A DNA stretch of 64,000 nucleotides, taken from NCBI GenBank assembly GCA_016786865.1, contig JAEUVE010000020.1, positions 62,001 through 126,000 on the forward strand, in the 5' to 3' direction. Positions within the stretch are counted from its first letter, which is position 1, and every line of letters begins with the position of its first letter. Shown here piece after piece: positions 53,381 through 62,090 of the stretch. This stretch comes from Sediminibacterium sp. (GTDB lineage Bacteria; Bacteroidota; Bacteroidia; Chitinophagales; Chitinophagaceae). Both the position numbers and the translations under genes were made by a program. Under the pieces are notes generated by a model. The model had not been told where the DNA came from. It searched no databases and worked only from the letters and a program-made list of their open reading frames with translations.

Positions 53381-54178
53381 CTAATAATAACTGTATTCGT
53401 AGGTGATTACCACATTAGTAGTGCTGTAAGACTGCTTTCTTTTTGTCACATACCTATCTGCGTCATAAGTGTATTCGTTCCAGGTTGTTTCATACACGGT
53501 TCCCGATGGACTGGCTTCCTCAATTTTTCTTGGATTATTTTTCATAAACACAACGCCATCCAGATAAATACCGGAAAAGACCAGATTTTCCATGTTGGGA
53601 CTGCTATCGTAATCGCTGTACAGTGTATTGTAAACTAGTCTAAAATCGGCCCCTGCGGTCTCTTTTATAAAATAACCCAGCTTAGTAATATTACCCGAAG
53701 CTGCATATTCATAAGTCATTTTGGATTCAATGGGCATTCCTGGATCCTGTCTTACCGGCTTCTCAATAAGTGCTACCAACTGATTCTGTGCGTTCATTTC
53801 AGGAAATAAACTGGAGTAGCGTTTATTGTTAATTGCATAAGCCTGAATGGAATCCAGCTTTGTTCCGGTATAATGGTACAAAAGGTATCCTCCTTCATTG
53901 TTTACCCTTTTTAGCAAATTGTTTTCGTATACGAATTTGTTTGTCTGTACGGTAACAGAGTTGGTTGCCTGGTTATTTACAAACTGGTTAATCAATTGTG
54001 AAATCTGGCCGTTTGCACTATATTCAAATAAACGAAACTCAAGCGGATCATTCATAATCTTATAGAGACGCTTCGTTTGTGGAGCCGGAACAGGATCTTT
54101 AGGACAATCTTTTTTACAAGACACGGCCGATAGTGAAAACAGTACCAATAGAATTCCTGCAACATTCAATCTTTTCAT
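53381..54178 (-). CDS. Lipoprotein of unknown function with YD-like repeats
   Basis: 265 aa. Leader MKRLNVAGILLVLFSLSAVSC ends in a lipobox. The body has short beta motifs of the type F-E-Y-S-A-N-G-Q-I, Y-E-Y-A-A-S-G-N-I-T-K-L and Y-T-Y-D-A-D, like the RHS/DUF4595 group of cell-surface lipoproteins in Bacteroidota. No enzymatic motif. It is in line with the GIN gene and the barrel gene upstream. Confidence 0.65.
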   Translation of the reverse strand: MKRLNVAGILLVLFSLSAVSCKKDCPKDPVPAPQTKRLYKIMNDPLEFRLFEYSANGQISQLINQFVNNQATNSVTVQTNKFVYENNLLKRVNNEGGYLLYHYTGTKLDSIQAYAINNKRYSSLFPEMNAQNQLVALIEKPVRQDPGMPIESKMTYEYAASGNITKLGYFIKETAGADFRLVYNTLYSDYDSSPNMENLVFSGIYLDGVVFMKNNPRKIEEASPSGTVYETTWNEYTYDADRYVTKRKQSYSTTNVVITYEYSYY

Positions 54179-54195
54179 TCTTTCGCTTTTACTTT

Positions 54196-54294
54196 TTATA
54201 ATATGTGATCGATATTTATCTCTTCGGGGCGCTCTTCTCCGCTCAACACGAGCAGGAAATCAAAAAAGCAATCCATGATTTTTTCAAATTTCAT
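54196..54294 (-). CDS. Candidate 32-aa peptide
   Basis: A short open frame, MKFEKIMDCFFDFLLVLSGE then ERPEEINIDHIL, in the gap between the barrel gene and the lipoprotein on the same strand. It has a hydrophobic middle and an acidic end. There is no clear ribosome site; it may be chance. Its 3' part overlaps a half of the CACATA-type palindrome (TATGTGA at 54202-54208). Confidence 0.2.
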   Translation of the reverse strand: MKFEKIMDCFFDFLLVLSGEERPEEINIDHIL

Positions 54295-54321
54295 CTGAGT
54301 TTTTTTTAGGTGTTCAAAATA

Positions 54322-56742
54322 CTATTGCTGTCCGCCGGCACGGCTTTGCTCCTCTTGTGATGCACTGTTCTGCCTGCTTCTGACTACATTCTTCTCGTTT
54401 TTGGCAAATCGCCATGTGAAATTGAGAGAGAAAATCCTGCTATCAAAAACCTGCCTGAACCTGCTGTCAAGGTTTTGGAAACGCTGGTCAATATTTACTT
54501 TTTGTGTAAACAGAATATCTCTCACAGAGAAGCGAATCGTACCCTTATTTTTCAATACCTGCTTGCTTATTCCTGTAGTTAGTGCCCACATCGGACCTAT
54601 AAACGACTGGCCAACGATCAGGTTTTTATGATTGTAGAATCCGCTGAGTTCCGCAGACCATCCCTTACCCAGTTTAAACTGATTGTTCATATTAAAAGTG
54701 AAACTGGTGAAGTTTTCCTTTAATGGCGCCCCATTAAAAAAGCCATCATATTTGTTATTAAATACACTTCCATAAATACTTGTGCTGATTGCTTTGCTGA
54801 GAGATTTATTGAACGACATACTCAGATTCCAGTTTTCGCTAGAGGCAATATTTTCGGTTTGGATATAGCTCACTTTGGTTGAATCAATTTGGCGGAGCAC
54901 ATCCGTAATAATATCTGTAGTTTTTGAATAGGAGAGTTTGGTAGTAAGCATGCCATTATTGTAGCTGTGACCCAACTCAATATTCCAGGTAAACTGCGGA
55001 CGCAGATTGGGATTACCCTGATTATAGGTAAACGGATTAAGTATCAACTGGAAAGGATTCAGGTCTTTGTAGTTTGGGCGCTGAATTCTTCTTCCTGCAT
55101 TGATTGTATAAGAATGCTTTTCACTGTGTTTATAGCTGAGAAATACTGTAGGAAAAAGTTGGGTCAGGTTTCTGTCAAATTGTTGGTTGATCGTTACCTG
55201 GTTTCCTTTCATAACAGTATTTTCCAAACGTAGACCAAACTGTGCACCCCATTTAGACCACTGCTTATTCAGATTTAGATAGGCAGCATTGATGTTTTCC
55301 TTGTAAATAAAATGATTGCTTCTGGGGTCTTTTTCCCAAACACCTGCATTCAGGTATGTAAAACGGGAGTCGCTGTTCGTTTCAACAATACTGGTTTTTA
55401 AACCAGCCTCAAGCCTTGCATTCTTTTTCAATGGATACGTAAAATCCAGCTTTGCCGAATAGATATCTATATCAGAAGGGTTCTTCCCTTTCAGCAGATA
55501 TGGCTCTTCTGCCGGTGAGCCATTAGCAGGAATAAAATAATTATCCATGCTTTGTATGAAGTCCGATTGATAATGAACATAATCTACATCTGCCCCTAGC
55601 TCTGTCCCTGATGTATCCAGTTTGGTACGGAAATTCAGATTGGTACTGATATTTTTATTGATCATGTTATTCTGGGTAAGTGTATTGTAATTTCCCGTAT
55701 GAAGACCCGAACCATTGTAAACAAACATGTCTGTAGGCAATACAAACTTGGCGTCGTTATAAAAGCCAGATACATTCAGACCTAACGTAGTGCGTTTGCT
55801 GGCCAGGTAGTCTACAGAAAATTTCAGGTTAACGGGTGCTCCATTTACCAACATGGAACTTTTCTGATCCATAACAGACAACAGACTGTTATCTGATTTG
55901 GCTCTGAAATTCCTGACAAGAAACATATCATTGAAGGTTCTGTTTCTGTTATAGCTCAGATTTGCAAATGTGTTCCACTTCCCCTTTCTATAGCCAACGC
56001 TTCCGTTTACATTTCCCCGTGCATATACGCCCTGAGAATATCCAACGCCAAAGGATCCGTTTAATCCAAATAATTTATTGGTTTTGGTTTTGATATTGAT
56101 AATACCGGCATTACCTGATGCATCGTATTTGGCCGATGGTTGCGTGATCAGTTCTATCTGGTCCAGCTGTGCACTGGAGAGTGATTTCAGGTAATTGGCC
56201 ACATCTGCATTACTCATGTAAGTAGGCTTCCCATCTATCAGGATCATTACGCCGGCTTTTCCCTGCATACTGATATTTCCGTCTTTATCCACACTGATTC
56301 CTGGTGCTTTTTCGAGTACTTCCAGGGCATTGGTACCTATGTTGGATGGTGATGCCTCTACATTCAAAACAGTTTTATCTGTTTTTACTTCAATCATCCT
56401 GCGTTGTGAACTTACCGTAACCCCTTGAATTTCTTTTACCTGTACTACAAGCTTTAATTCAACCGGCTGCCCCTTCAACAATACATCACTGATCAGTTCC
56501 TCATAGCCTGCTGCTACCACCTTGATTCGGTATTTTTCTAGTGCTGTACCAAATTCAAAAGCCCCGACAGCATTTGTTACGGTAGTTTTTACAATAACAC
56601 TGCCGGTATCCTTATACAGATAAATTGCAGCTCCGGGCACAGGTGCCCCGCCGGATGTTACGCGACCAGAGAGTTCTGAGGGATTTTTTGCTTCGGCAAA
56701 AAACGTCAAAAGAAAGGTACAGAACGTAAAAAGAATTTTCAT
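54322..56742 (-). CDS. Outer-membrane beta-barrel family protein with carboxypeptidase-like domain
   Basis: 806 aa. Signal peptide, then a CarboxypepD_reg-like domain (about 25-105), a plug-like domain with NALEVLEKAPGISVDKDGNISMQGKAGVMILIDG and the segment PSAKYDASGNAGIINIKTK, then a long C-terminal barrel of the OMP_b-brl_3 type. It resembles TonB-dependent receptors but I see no TonB box. Substrate unknown; possibly peptides or complex ligands. Its upstream region carries palindrome copy 2 and the shared promoter core, about 120-190 bp from the ATG. Confidence 0.85.
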   Translation of the reverse strand: MKILFTFCTFLLTFFAEAKNPSELSGRVTSGGAPVPGAAIYLYKDTGSVIVKTTVTNAVGAFEFGTALEKYRIKVVAAGYEELISDVLLKGQPVELKLVVQVKEIQGVTVSSQRRMIEVKTDKTVLNVEASPSNIGTNALEVLEKAPGISVDKDGNISMQGKAGVMILIDGKPTYMSNADVANYLKSLSSAQLDQIELITQPSAKYDASGNAGIINIKTKTNKLFGLNGSFGVGYSQGVYARGNVNGSVGYRKGKWNTFANLSYNRNRTFNDMFLVRNFRAKSDNSLLSVMDQKSSMLVNGAPVNLKFSVDYLASKRTTLGLNVSGFYNDAKFVLPTDMFVYNGSGLHTGNYNTLTQNNMINKNISTNLNFRTKLDTSGTELGADVDYVHYQSDFIQSMDNYFIPANGSPAEEPYLLKGKNPSDIDIYSAKLDFTYPLKKNARLEAGLKTSIVETNSDSRFTYLNAGVWEKDPRSNHFIYKENINAAYLNLNKQWSKWGAQFGLRLENTVMKGNQVTINQQFDRNLTQLFPTVFLSYKHSEKHSYTINAGRRIQRPNYKDLNPFQLILNPFTYNQGNPNLRPQFTWNIELGHSYNNGMLTTKLSYSKTTDIITDVLRQIDSTKVSYIQTENIASSENWNLSMSFNKSLSKAISTSIYGSVFNNKYDGFFNGAPLKENFTSFTFNMNNQFKLGKGWSAELSGFYNHKNLIVGQSFIGPMWALTTGISKQVLKNKGTIRFSVRDILFTQKVNIDQRFQNLDSRFRQVFDSRIFSLNFTWRFAKNEKNVVRSRQNSASQEEQSRAGGQQ

Positions 56743-56834
56743 TTGTAAATTGGTTTATTGGTCAAAAGTTGCCTAAAACACACTTAAGTACAACCACATA
56801 AAAGAGTGAATTTTAACCTCCGGAAGCTTAATAA

Positions 56835-56862
56835 AACGGCATTAACATGAATTAACGCCGTT
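56835..56862. repeat. Inverted repeat AACGGC...GCCGTT in the barrel-gene leader
   Basis: Arms of 11 bases (one mismatch) around a 6-nt loop, just downstream of the shared promoter core. It could fold in the mRNA leader or bind a regulator. Confidence 0.4.
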
Positions 56863-56865
56863 CAT

Positions 56866-56878
56866 AATTTATACCTGC
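56866..56878 (-). promoter_or_regulatory. Shared promoter core GCAGGTATAAATT (barrel gene)
   Basis: Identical 13 bases to 52498-52510. Here the likely start lies about 120 bp upstream of the ATG at 56742. Confidence 0.45.
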
Positions 56879-56918
56879 CATTCAACGGGAATCAGGAAGG
56901 ATCAGGCAGCGGCAGCAC

Positions 56919-56932
56919 TACATATTTATGTG
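56919..56932. promoter_or_regulatory. Operator-like palindrome, copy 2 (one mismatch)
   Basis: Reads CACATAAATATGTA on the minus strand. It lies 47 bp upstream of the shared promoter core of the outer-membrane barrel gene, and 7 bp after the DinB gene stop. Confidence 0.5.
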
Positions 56933-56939
56933 ATGGGAG

Positions 56940-57509
56940 CTACTTGTCGATGATTCTTTTTATTTGTACAAAATGACGTTCTGCATGTGCCATTACGAAA
57001 CAAAATGCATCACCTGATTTCAAACGGATAAGGGAACTGAGTGAAGTGGTTACACGGGTATGCAGCAGATCTGCGCTTTCCGCGAGCTTTAAAAGGCTGT
57101 TCATGTGCTGCAAGTGCTGTTCAAACTCAAGCAATACGGCTGCGCTATCCAGATTCGCAGCAGGCACTGCGTTGGACGGCGCTTTCATTTTAGAGGCTAC
57201 AGAACCATCCGCCCGCGGTTTCATCATACGGGTAAAATAACCTCCCAGCCATCCGGATTTAAAGTAAGGTTGTGCCGCCATATTTTTCTTTCTGCTCTCC
57301 CTGAAGGCATCTTCCAGTCTGGGGAGATACCATCTGCTGTAAAAATTCAGGTGATCCAGTACCTGTATAGCAGACCATCCTCCATTCTGGGGTGGTTGGT
57401 TTAAAACTGCGTTGGACTGCACAGCAATTTTTTCGTGAAAATACTGCCCCGTTTCCTCCAATGAAGTACGAAGGGATTGTAATAATTGTCTTGTTGTTTG
57501 CATAATCAT
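56940..57509 (-). CDS. DinB-like protein
   Basis: 189 aa, four-helix DinB_2 family with metal-ligand histidines likely at LDHLNFYSRW (near 50) and AHAERHFVQI close to the C terminus. Such proteins often act as thiol-dependent transferases or nucleases; role here unknown. Start ambiguous between ATGs at 57509 and 57503 (an extension to 57524 is possible). It is 59 bp downstream of the Crp/Fnr gene on the same strand, so they may share a message. Confidence 0.8.
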   Translation of the reverse strand: MIMQTTRQLLQSLRTSLEETGQYFHEKIAVQSNAVLNQPPQNGGWSAIQVLDHLNFYSRWYLPRLEDAFRESRKKNMAAQPYFKSGWLGGYFTRMMKPRADGSVASKMKAPSNAVPAANLDSAAVLLEFEQHLQHMNSLLKLAESADLLHTRVTTSLSSLIRLKSGDAFCFVMAHAERHFVQIKRIIDK

Positions 57510-57568
57510 TGATTTATGCAGCAAAATTCAATCAGGGCGAAAAAATAAATCTTGGCGCTTACCAAGAT

Positions 57569-58156
57569 TTAAATGACAATCGAATTCAATAATTTACTGA
57601 AAGTGGTTGCATCCAGGCCAAGATAAGATGCCAGGTACTTATGGGGAATCATATTCAGTATATGCGGGCTTCTCTTCAAAAGAGAACGAAACCGGTCCTC
57701 CGCAGAAAACACCATCACTTCTGCCTGCCGGCGAAGCACTCCTTTTAATGCAGCAGCAGTAGCCAGCCTTACAAAACGTTCAATATTGGGATATTGATTA
57801 ATTAGTCGCTGAAATTCACTGTAGGGTAAGCGCAGCATACTTGTTGCAGTAATGGCCTCGAAACTCAGATCACTCGGCTGCTGCAGCTGAAAAGAATCGG
57901 GGACTCCACTGAAAGAGGGCGGGTACGTAAATACGAGAGTAACCTCTCTGTGTGTATCGTCTAAATAATAGGCCCGTTGTATGCCTGATGTTACAAAATA
58001 AAGATACTTCTCCACTTCGCCAGCCCTGGTTATCAGCTCCTTTCTTTTATAATGCACTTCCTGCCAGCTGCTGCTGAAAGCCTCCCACTCAGCAAAAGAG
58101 AGCGGGTGAATGCTGTTTACAAATTGTTGAAGTTGCTGTGCAATATGCGAATCCAT
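57569..58156 (-). CDS. Crp/Fnr-family transcription regulator
   Basis: 195 aa. N-terminal cyclic-nucleotide-binding fold about 15-125 (ELITRAGEVEKYLYFVTSGIQRAYYL is the family core) and C-terminal winged helix with IPHKYLASYLGLDATTFSKLLNSIVI; the recognition helix is short. There is no Cys cluster for iron-sulfur. In this phylum, small Crp-type proteins often sense stress. A one-mismatch -7 element (TAACTTTA, 58161-58168) lies 4 nt before the ATG. Confidence 0.85.
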   Translation of the reverse strand: MDSHIAQQLQQFVNSIHPLSFAEWEAFSSSWQEVHYKRKELITRAGEVEKYLYFVTSGIQRAYYLDDTHREVTLVFTYPPSFSGVPDSFQLQQPSDLSFEAITATSMLRLPYSEFQRLINQYPNIERFVRLATAAALKGVLRRQAEVMVFSAEDRFRSLLKRSPHILNMIPHKYLASYLGLDATTFSKLLNSIVI

Positions 58157-58177
58157 AATGTAAAGTTAATCAATAAA

Positions 58178-58198
58178 GGCCCCGGAAAAACCGGGGCC
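58178..58198 (-). terminator. Hairpin terminator after the GIN-like gene
   Basis: Stem GGCCCCGG/CCGGGGCC with a 5-nt loop. In the minus direction it is followed by TTTATTGATT. It likely ends the GIN-like transcript before the Crp/Fnr gene. Confidence 0.65.
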
Positions 58199-58257
58199 CC
58201 TGCTTTATGAACCCTACTGCCATCACCATTTCTGGTGATAAACCAAACCAACTTTAT

Positions 58258-58779
58258 TTATTTTTCAAAGCTTTTACTGCTCTCATCTACAACTACACCT
58301 CCTGTTGCCTTTTCCACTTTCAGATTAATATCGTCGCCTGAACGTACATAAATCTGGCCTTTATTCGAAAGCGACACTTTGCCTTTTCCGTCGATGGTAA
58401 CATAGAGTTTGGGGGAATTCAGATTGCTTTCGGTCTGAACAGTTACATTTCCTATCACTTCCAGGTATTCGAGCTGATTGGCCGGCACCCGCACGGTAAC
58501 CGGATTATTTCTGTTTACTGAACAGCCGTCTACCACCAGCTTGTTTTTATAATAGGTAGTGCTTACCTGTTCTGCCTCTTTGGTATCGGCCACTTCTACC
58601 GTTTTAGTGTCATCATTCACCAGAATGATATTCAGATTGCCCATCAGGGTTAATCTTTTGTAAGAAGCTGCTGAACGTTCACCATTGCTGTACATCGGGT
58701 GCATGGCTGTTTTTGCAAATCCAGACAACGCAACTGCAGCTGTCAGGGTAAGAAGAAATAATTTTTTCATGGTCGTCAT
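58258..58779 (-). CDS. Exported GIN-like (DUF2807) protein
   Basis: 173 aa. ATG at 58779 (or 58770) gives a signal peptide MKKLFLLTLTAAVALSGFAK without lipobox Cys, so it is a periplasmic or secreted form. Its beta-repeats (YKRLTLMGNLNIILVND, LEYLEVIGNVTVQTES, KGKVSLSNKGQIYVRSGDDI) match the GIN/DUF2807 fold. It is followed by a hairpin and then the Crp/Fnr gene. Confidence 0.75.
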   Translation of the reverse strand: MTTMKKLFLLTLTAAVALSGFAKTAMHPMYSNGERSAASYKRLTLMGNLNIILVNDDTKTVEVADTKEAEQVSTTYYKNKLVVDGCSVNRNNPVTVRVPANQLEYLEVIGNVTVQTESNLNSPKLYVTIDGKGKVSLSNKGQIYVRSGDDINLKVEKATGGVVVDESSKSFEK

Positions 58780-58922
58780 TTTTATTTGTTTAATTTTTAA
58801 GTCAGAACAAATTTGGTGTTTAAAAAACCCGCACACAACCGCACATTGATGTGAATATTTCCGCAAATAATCCCCATGAGAAGAAAAACAAAGCAGGATT
58901 TACAATTCATCCCTGCCCACAA

Positions 58923-58941
58923 CCGTTTAAAAGCCGTTTAA
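58923..58941. repeat. CCGTTTAA direct repeat, 11-bp spacing
   Basis: Two copies, 58923-58930 and 58934-58941, one helical turn apart, just upstream of palindrome copy 3. It might form a second operator. The minus-strand reading TTAAACGGC resembles part of the barrel-leader repeat at 56831-56845. Confidence 0.35.
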
Positions 58942-58965
58942 CGCTTTATTTAACAGCACTGCGGC

Positions 58966-58979
58966 CACATAAATATGTG
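58966..58979. promoter_or_regulatory. Operator-like palindrome CACATAAATATGTG, copy 3
   Basis: Exact 14-bp match, extended to CCACATAAATATGTGG (58965-58980). It is centred about 46 bp upstream of the -7 element of the propeller kinase gene. Confidence 0.65.
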
Positions 58980-59018
58980 GTTTTCTACACGGGACATCAA
59001 TTATTCAAAACAGCTTAT

Positions 59019-59026
59019 TAGATTTG
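59019..59026 (+). promoter_or_regulatory. -7 element TAGATTTG for the propeller kinase
   Basis: Exact TAnnTTTG ending 6 nt before the ATG at 59033; it overlaps an alternative TTG start at 59024. Confidence 0.55.
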
Positions 59027-59032
59027 TTAAAC

Positions 59033-62000
59033 ATGAGAAAAACAGCCTTCCTGATTCTTTTCCTAAGCTGCTTCCGGCCAATGTTTGCACAACAGGAAGG
59101 GTATGGATTCCTCCGTCTTGGAACAGAAGATGGTTTGGGTATGGCCTCCAATGTAGTATACAGTATCTATCAGGATGAGCGCGGATTTATGTGGGTTGGT
59201 TCCGCTAATGGCCTGCAAAGATTTGATGGAAACCGCTTCATCAATTATGGCACCAGCAGGGCGGGAACAGATGAACTGCCGATGGCCGATCTGTCTCAGA
59301 TCATTCCCGGGAAAGAACATGAGCTCTGGCTGTTTTTTCCAACACGCAATACTGTCGGGTTATTCAACACACAAAAACTGAAGTTTTCGAATATCCCAAT
59401 ACAGACCACCCGAAGTATTCCTGCCAGAACCAGCATGAGATTATACAAAGACAGCAGGGGAAATATTTACATCCACATGCTTAAATACGGGCTATTAAAA
59501 TACAGTCCGGAAAAAAAAGCTTTCACAGATGACACCGAAATTAAGTTTCCCAAGGGCTGGTTTAGTGGGCATTTCTTTTATGAGGATACGATTAAAAGAC
59601 AGTTCTGGTTTCCTTGTGCAGATAGTGGAATAGCTGTTTACGACATGGCCTCAAAACAAATGTTTACCCGCAGGAACAATCCGCTCAATATTCCACTGCT
59701 GAATGAAACCGTTTTTAACAAGGGGCTTTCAGAAATCCACATTGATAAACAAAGACGTTACTGGATATTCAATTGGGCAGATAAACACATCCGAAGATGT
59801 TTTGATTATTCAGGCAGGCAGTTAACGGATACTGCCGGAATTAACTCCAACCCGCAATACGAAGAAACACGTTATTTCTTTGAAACAAAAAATGGTGTTT
59901 TATGGCTGTACGGAAATAACAGTTTGTATAGTTTCAACAAAAGGTTAAACAGATTCATTTACTACAAAAGTACTTTTGGCAATACCCTGAGCATTCAGTA
60001 CGAATCTGTATACCAGATTATAGAAGACAAAGAATCCAATATCTGGATGGCCACAGATAATGGATTGTATATGACGGGAGAACACAGCGGGTCTGCGGAT
60101 GTAAGTAACTATCTGTTCAGTGAAGAAAAACGAGGGATTGAAATTACAGACATGATCGAACTCACCAACGGTGAGCGATGGCTCAGTACCTGGGGAAGCG
60201 GGGTGATTTCCATGAAAAAAAACCTGAAAAGCTATACCAATAAAGTATACGACCAGATGCCGGCTATGAGCGAAGAAAGCAAGATCAATTACAAGCAAAC
60301 CTGGAGTTTATACCAGCATACCGATGGCAGGGTATGGATTGGTTGTCAGGCGGGGAAGTACATGATATATGATACGGCACTTAAAAAAACCTATTTTCTG
60401 GAAGCCAGGGAACTGGAAAAATCAACAATTCGTTTCATTACCGGAGATGCAAAAGGAAATATCTGGATGAGTACCCAGCAGGGACATGTTGCCAGATACG
60501 ATGGCAAGAAGTTTACAGTAACCAAAAAATTTGGCACCATCGTTCGTAAAATTCTTATAGACAATGAAGGATTACTCTGGCTGGCTACTTTGGATCAGGG
60601 ATTGTATTGTTTAAGTGCAGACGGTACCAGGATACTCAGGCATTACACTTCAGGTAGTCCGGATAATGCGTTGTTTCAGACAGGAGGAGCGGATATTGAT
60701 CAGCTCAACGACAGTACACTGGTTTTTGCTGCCGGTGCAATGAACTTCATCAATAAAAAAACCGGAAAAGTAAGATGGCTCACGATCGAAGATGGCTTAC
60801 CGGGCAACTCTGTTTTACGTATCAGAAAAGACGATAAGGGAAATCTCTGGATGATTACCAAAAACGGGCTCTGCCGGTATAACCCCAACAACAATCGGGT
60901 AACCGTATATGGCAGAAAGGATGGAATCATGATTTCCAATCTCACCACAGAAGCAGATCTGAAATGCAGCGACGGATCTATCATGTTTGGCGGGGCAAAC
61001 GGATTTTTATTTTTCCACCCTTCCACTTTTACCAATAAAGTGCAGCCTCCGGATGTGGCCATCACCGACTTTAAGCTGCTCAATACATTTATACCGGTCG
61101 ACTCCTTACTAGGTTTGCCGGAAGTGAGGCTCCACTCACATCAAAATGCTTTTTCCATCTATTTTTCCGCACTCAGCTATATGCAGCGGGATAAGCTGAC
61201 CTATTATTATAAAATGGAGGGAATAGACAAAGACTGGATTAAGGCAGATCGGATAACGCAGGTAAACTACTCCCATATCCAGCCAGGAAATTATGTATTC
61301 AGGGCATTTTGTGAAGACAACGATGGAAACAGATCAGGTAACATCATTTCACTAAATATCTATATCAGACCACCATTCTGGCGTACCGGATGGTTCATCA
61401 GCATTTTACTTACGATTATTGTATTGGTTGCATATGGCATGCACCGGCTCAGGATCAATAAATTCATTGCTGTAGAGAAAATCCGAAACAGGGTGTCCCG
61501 GGACCTGCACGATGATATGGGCAGCACACTAAGCACCATCAATATTCTGAGCTCTATGGCCAAAGCCAGACTCGACGATAGATTAAAAATTGGGGAATAC
61601 CTGAATAAAATTTCAGATAACAGCCAGCGGATGATGGAAGCTATGGACGACATTGTATGGAGCATTAAGCCTGCCAATGACAATATGCAAAAAACAGTTG
61701 CAAGGATGCGGGAATTTGCCACCAATGTACTCGAAGCCAAAAATATTGAGCTTGAATTCAGGGTAACCGAAGCTGTATACGATGTTAAACTGGGTATGGA
61801 AGCCAGGAAAGATTTTTTCCTGATTTTTAAAGAGGCTGTTAACAATGCAGCTAAGTACTCCAAATGCACCAAGGCCAGCATAACGATATATGTAGAGAAT
61901 AAAAGACTCTATTTATCTGTATCGGACAATGGTATTGGCTTTAATCCAGATTTGGCTGATAGTGGGAACGGTCTAGGTAATATCCGGAAAAGAGCAGATG

Positions 62001-62077
62001 CACTTCATGGAAATCTCCAAATCATTTCAGGACAAGAGGAAGGAACTACTGTAAAACTAATTATTCCGGTTTCGTAA
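59033..62077 (+). CDS. Two-component propeller sensor histidine kinase (Reg_prop/Y_Y_Y type)
   Basis: 1,014 aa. A signal peptide (MRKTAFLILFLSCFRPMFAQ) sends the N-terminal part out: two Reg_prop beta-propellers (about 25-670, repeats like DERGFMWVGSANGLQRFDG and KGNLWMITKNGL), then a Y_Y_Y domain (about 680-775). A single helix near 787-808 leads to HisKA_3 with phospho-acceptor His826 (SRDLHDDMGSTLS) and HATPase (NGLGNIRKRADAL). Unlike hybrid propeller kinases it has no receiver or AraC tail; the regulator at 63267 is the likely partner. Ligand unknown, possibly a glycan fragment. Confidence 0.9.
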   Translation: MRKTAFLILFLSCFRPMFAQQEGYGFLRLGTEDGLGMASNVVYSIYQDERGFMWVGSANGLQRFDGNRFINYGTSRAGTDELPMADLSQIIPGKEHELWLFFPTRNTVGLFNTQKLKFSNIPIQTTRSIPARTSMRLYKDSRGNIYIHMLKYGLLKYSPEKKAFTDDTEIKFPKGWFSGHFFYEDTIKRQFWFPCADSGIAVYDMASKQMFTRRNNPLNIPLLNETVFNKGLSEIHIDKQRRYWIFNWADKHIRRCFDYSGRQLTDTAGINSNPQYEETRYFFETKNGVLWLYGNNSLYSFNKRLNRFIYYKSTFGNTLSIQYESVYQIIEDKESNIWMATDNGLYMTGEHSGSADVSNYLFSEEKRGIEITDMIELTNGERWLSTWGSGVISMKKNLKSYTNKVYDQMPAMSEESKINYKQTWSLYQHTDGRVWIGCQAGKYMIYDTALKKTYFLEARELEKSTIRFITGDAKGNIWMSTQQGHVARYDGKKFTVTKKFGTIVRKILIDNEGLLWLATLDQGLYCLSADGTRILRHYTSGSPDNALFQTGGADIDQLNDSTLVFAAGAMNFINKKTGKVRWLTIEDGLPGNSVLRIRKDDKGNLWMITKNGLCRYNPNNNRVTVYGRKDGIMISNLTTEADLKCSDGSIMFGGANGFLFFHPSTFTNKVQPPDVAITDFKLLNTFIPVDSLLGLPEVRLHSHQNAFSIYFSALSYMQRDKLTYYYKMEGIDKDWIKADRITQVNYSHIQPGNYVFRAFCEDNDGNRSGNIISLNIYIRPPFWRTGWFISILLTIIVLVAYGMHRLRINKFIAVEKIRNRVSRDLHDDMGSTLSTINILSSMAKARLDDRLKIGEYLNKISDNSQRMMEAMDDIVWSIKPANDNMQKTVARMREFATNVLEAKNIELEFRVTEAVYDVKLGMEARKDFFLIFKEAVNNAAKYSKCTKASITIYVENKRLYLSVSDNGIGFNPDLADSGNGLGNIRKRADALHGNLQIISGQEEGTTVKLIIPVS

Positions 62078-62090
62078 AAGTTTCCATTGC

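Noticed and set aside
58842..58853. CACATTGATGTG palindrome as another copy of the operator
   Set aside because: The arms match, but the spacer is 2 instead of 4 bases (arms CACAT/ATGTG), so the geometry differs; not counted.
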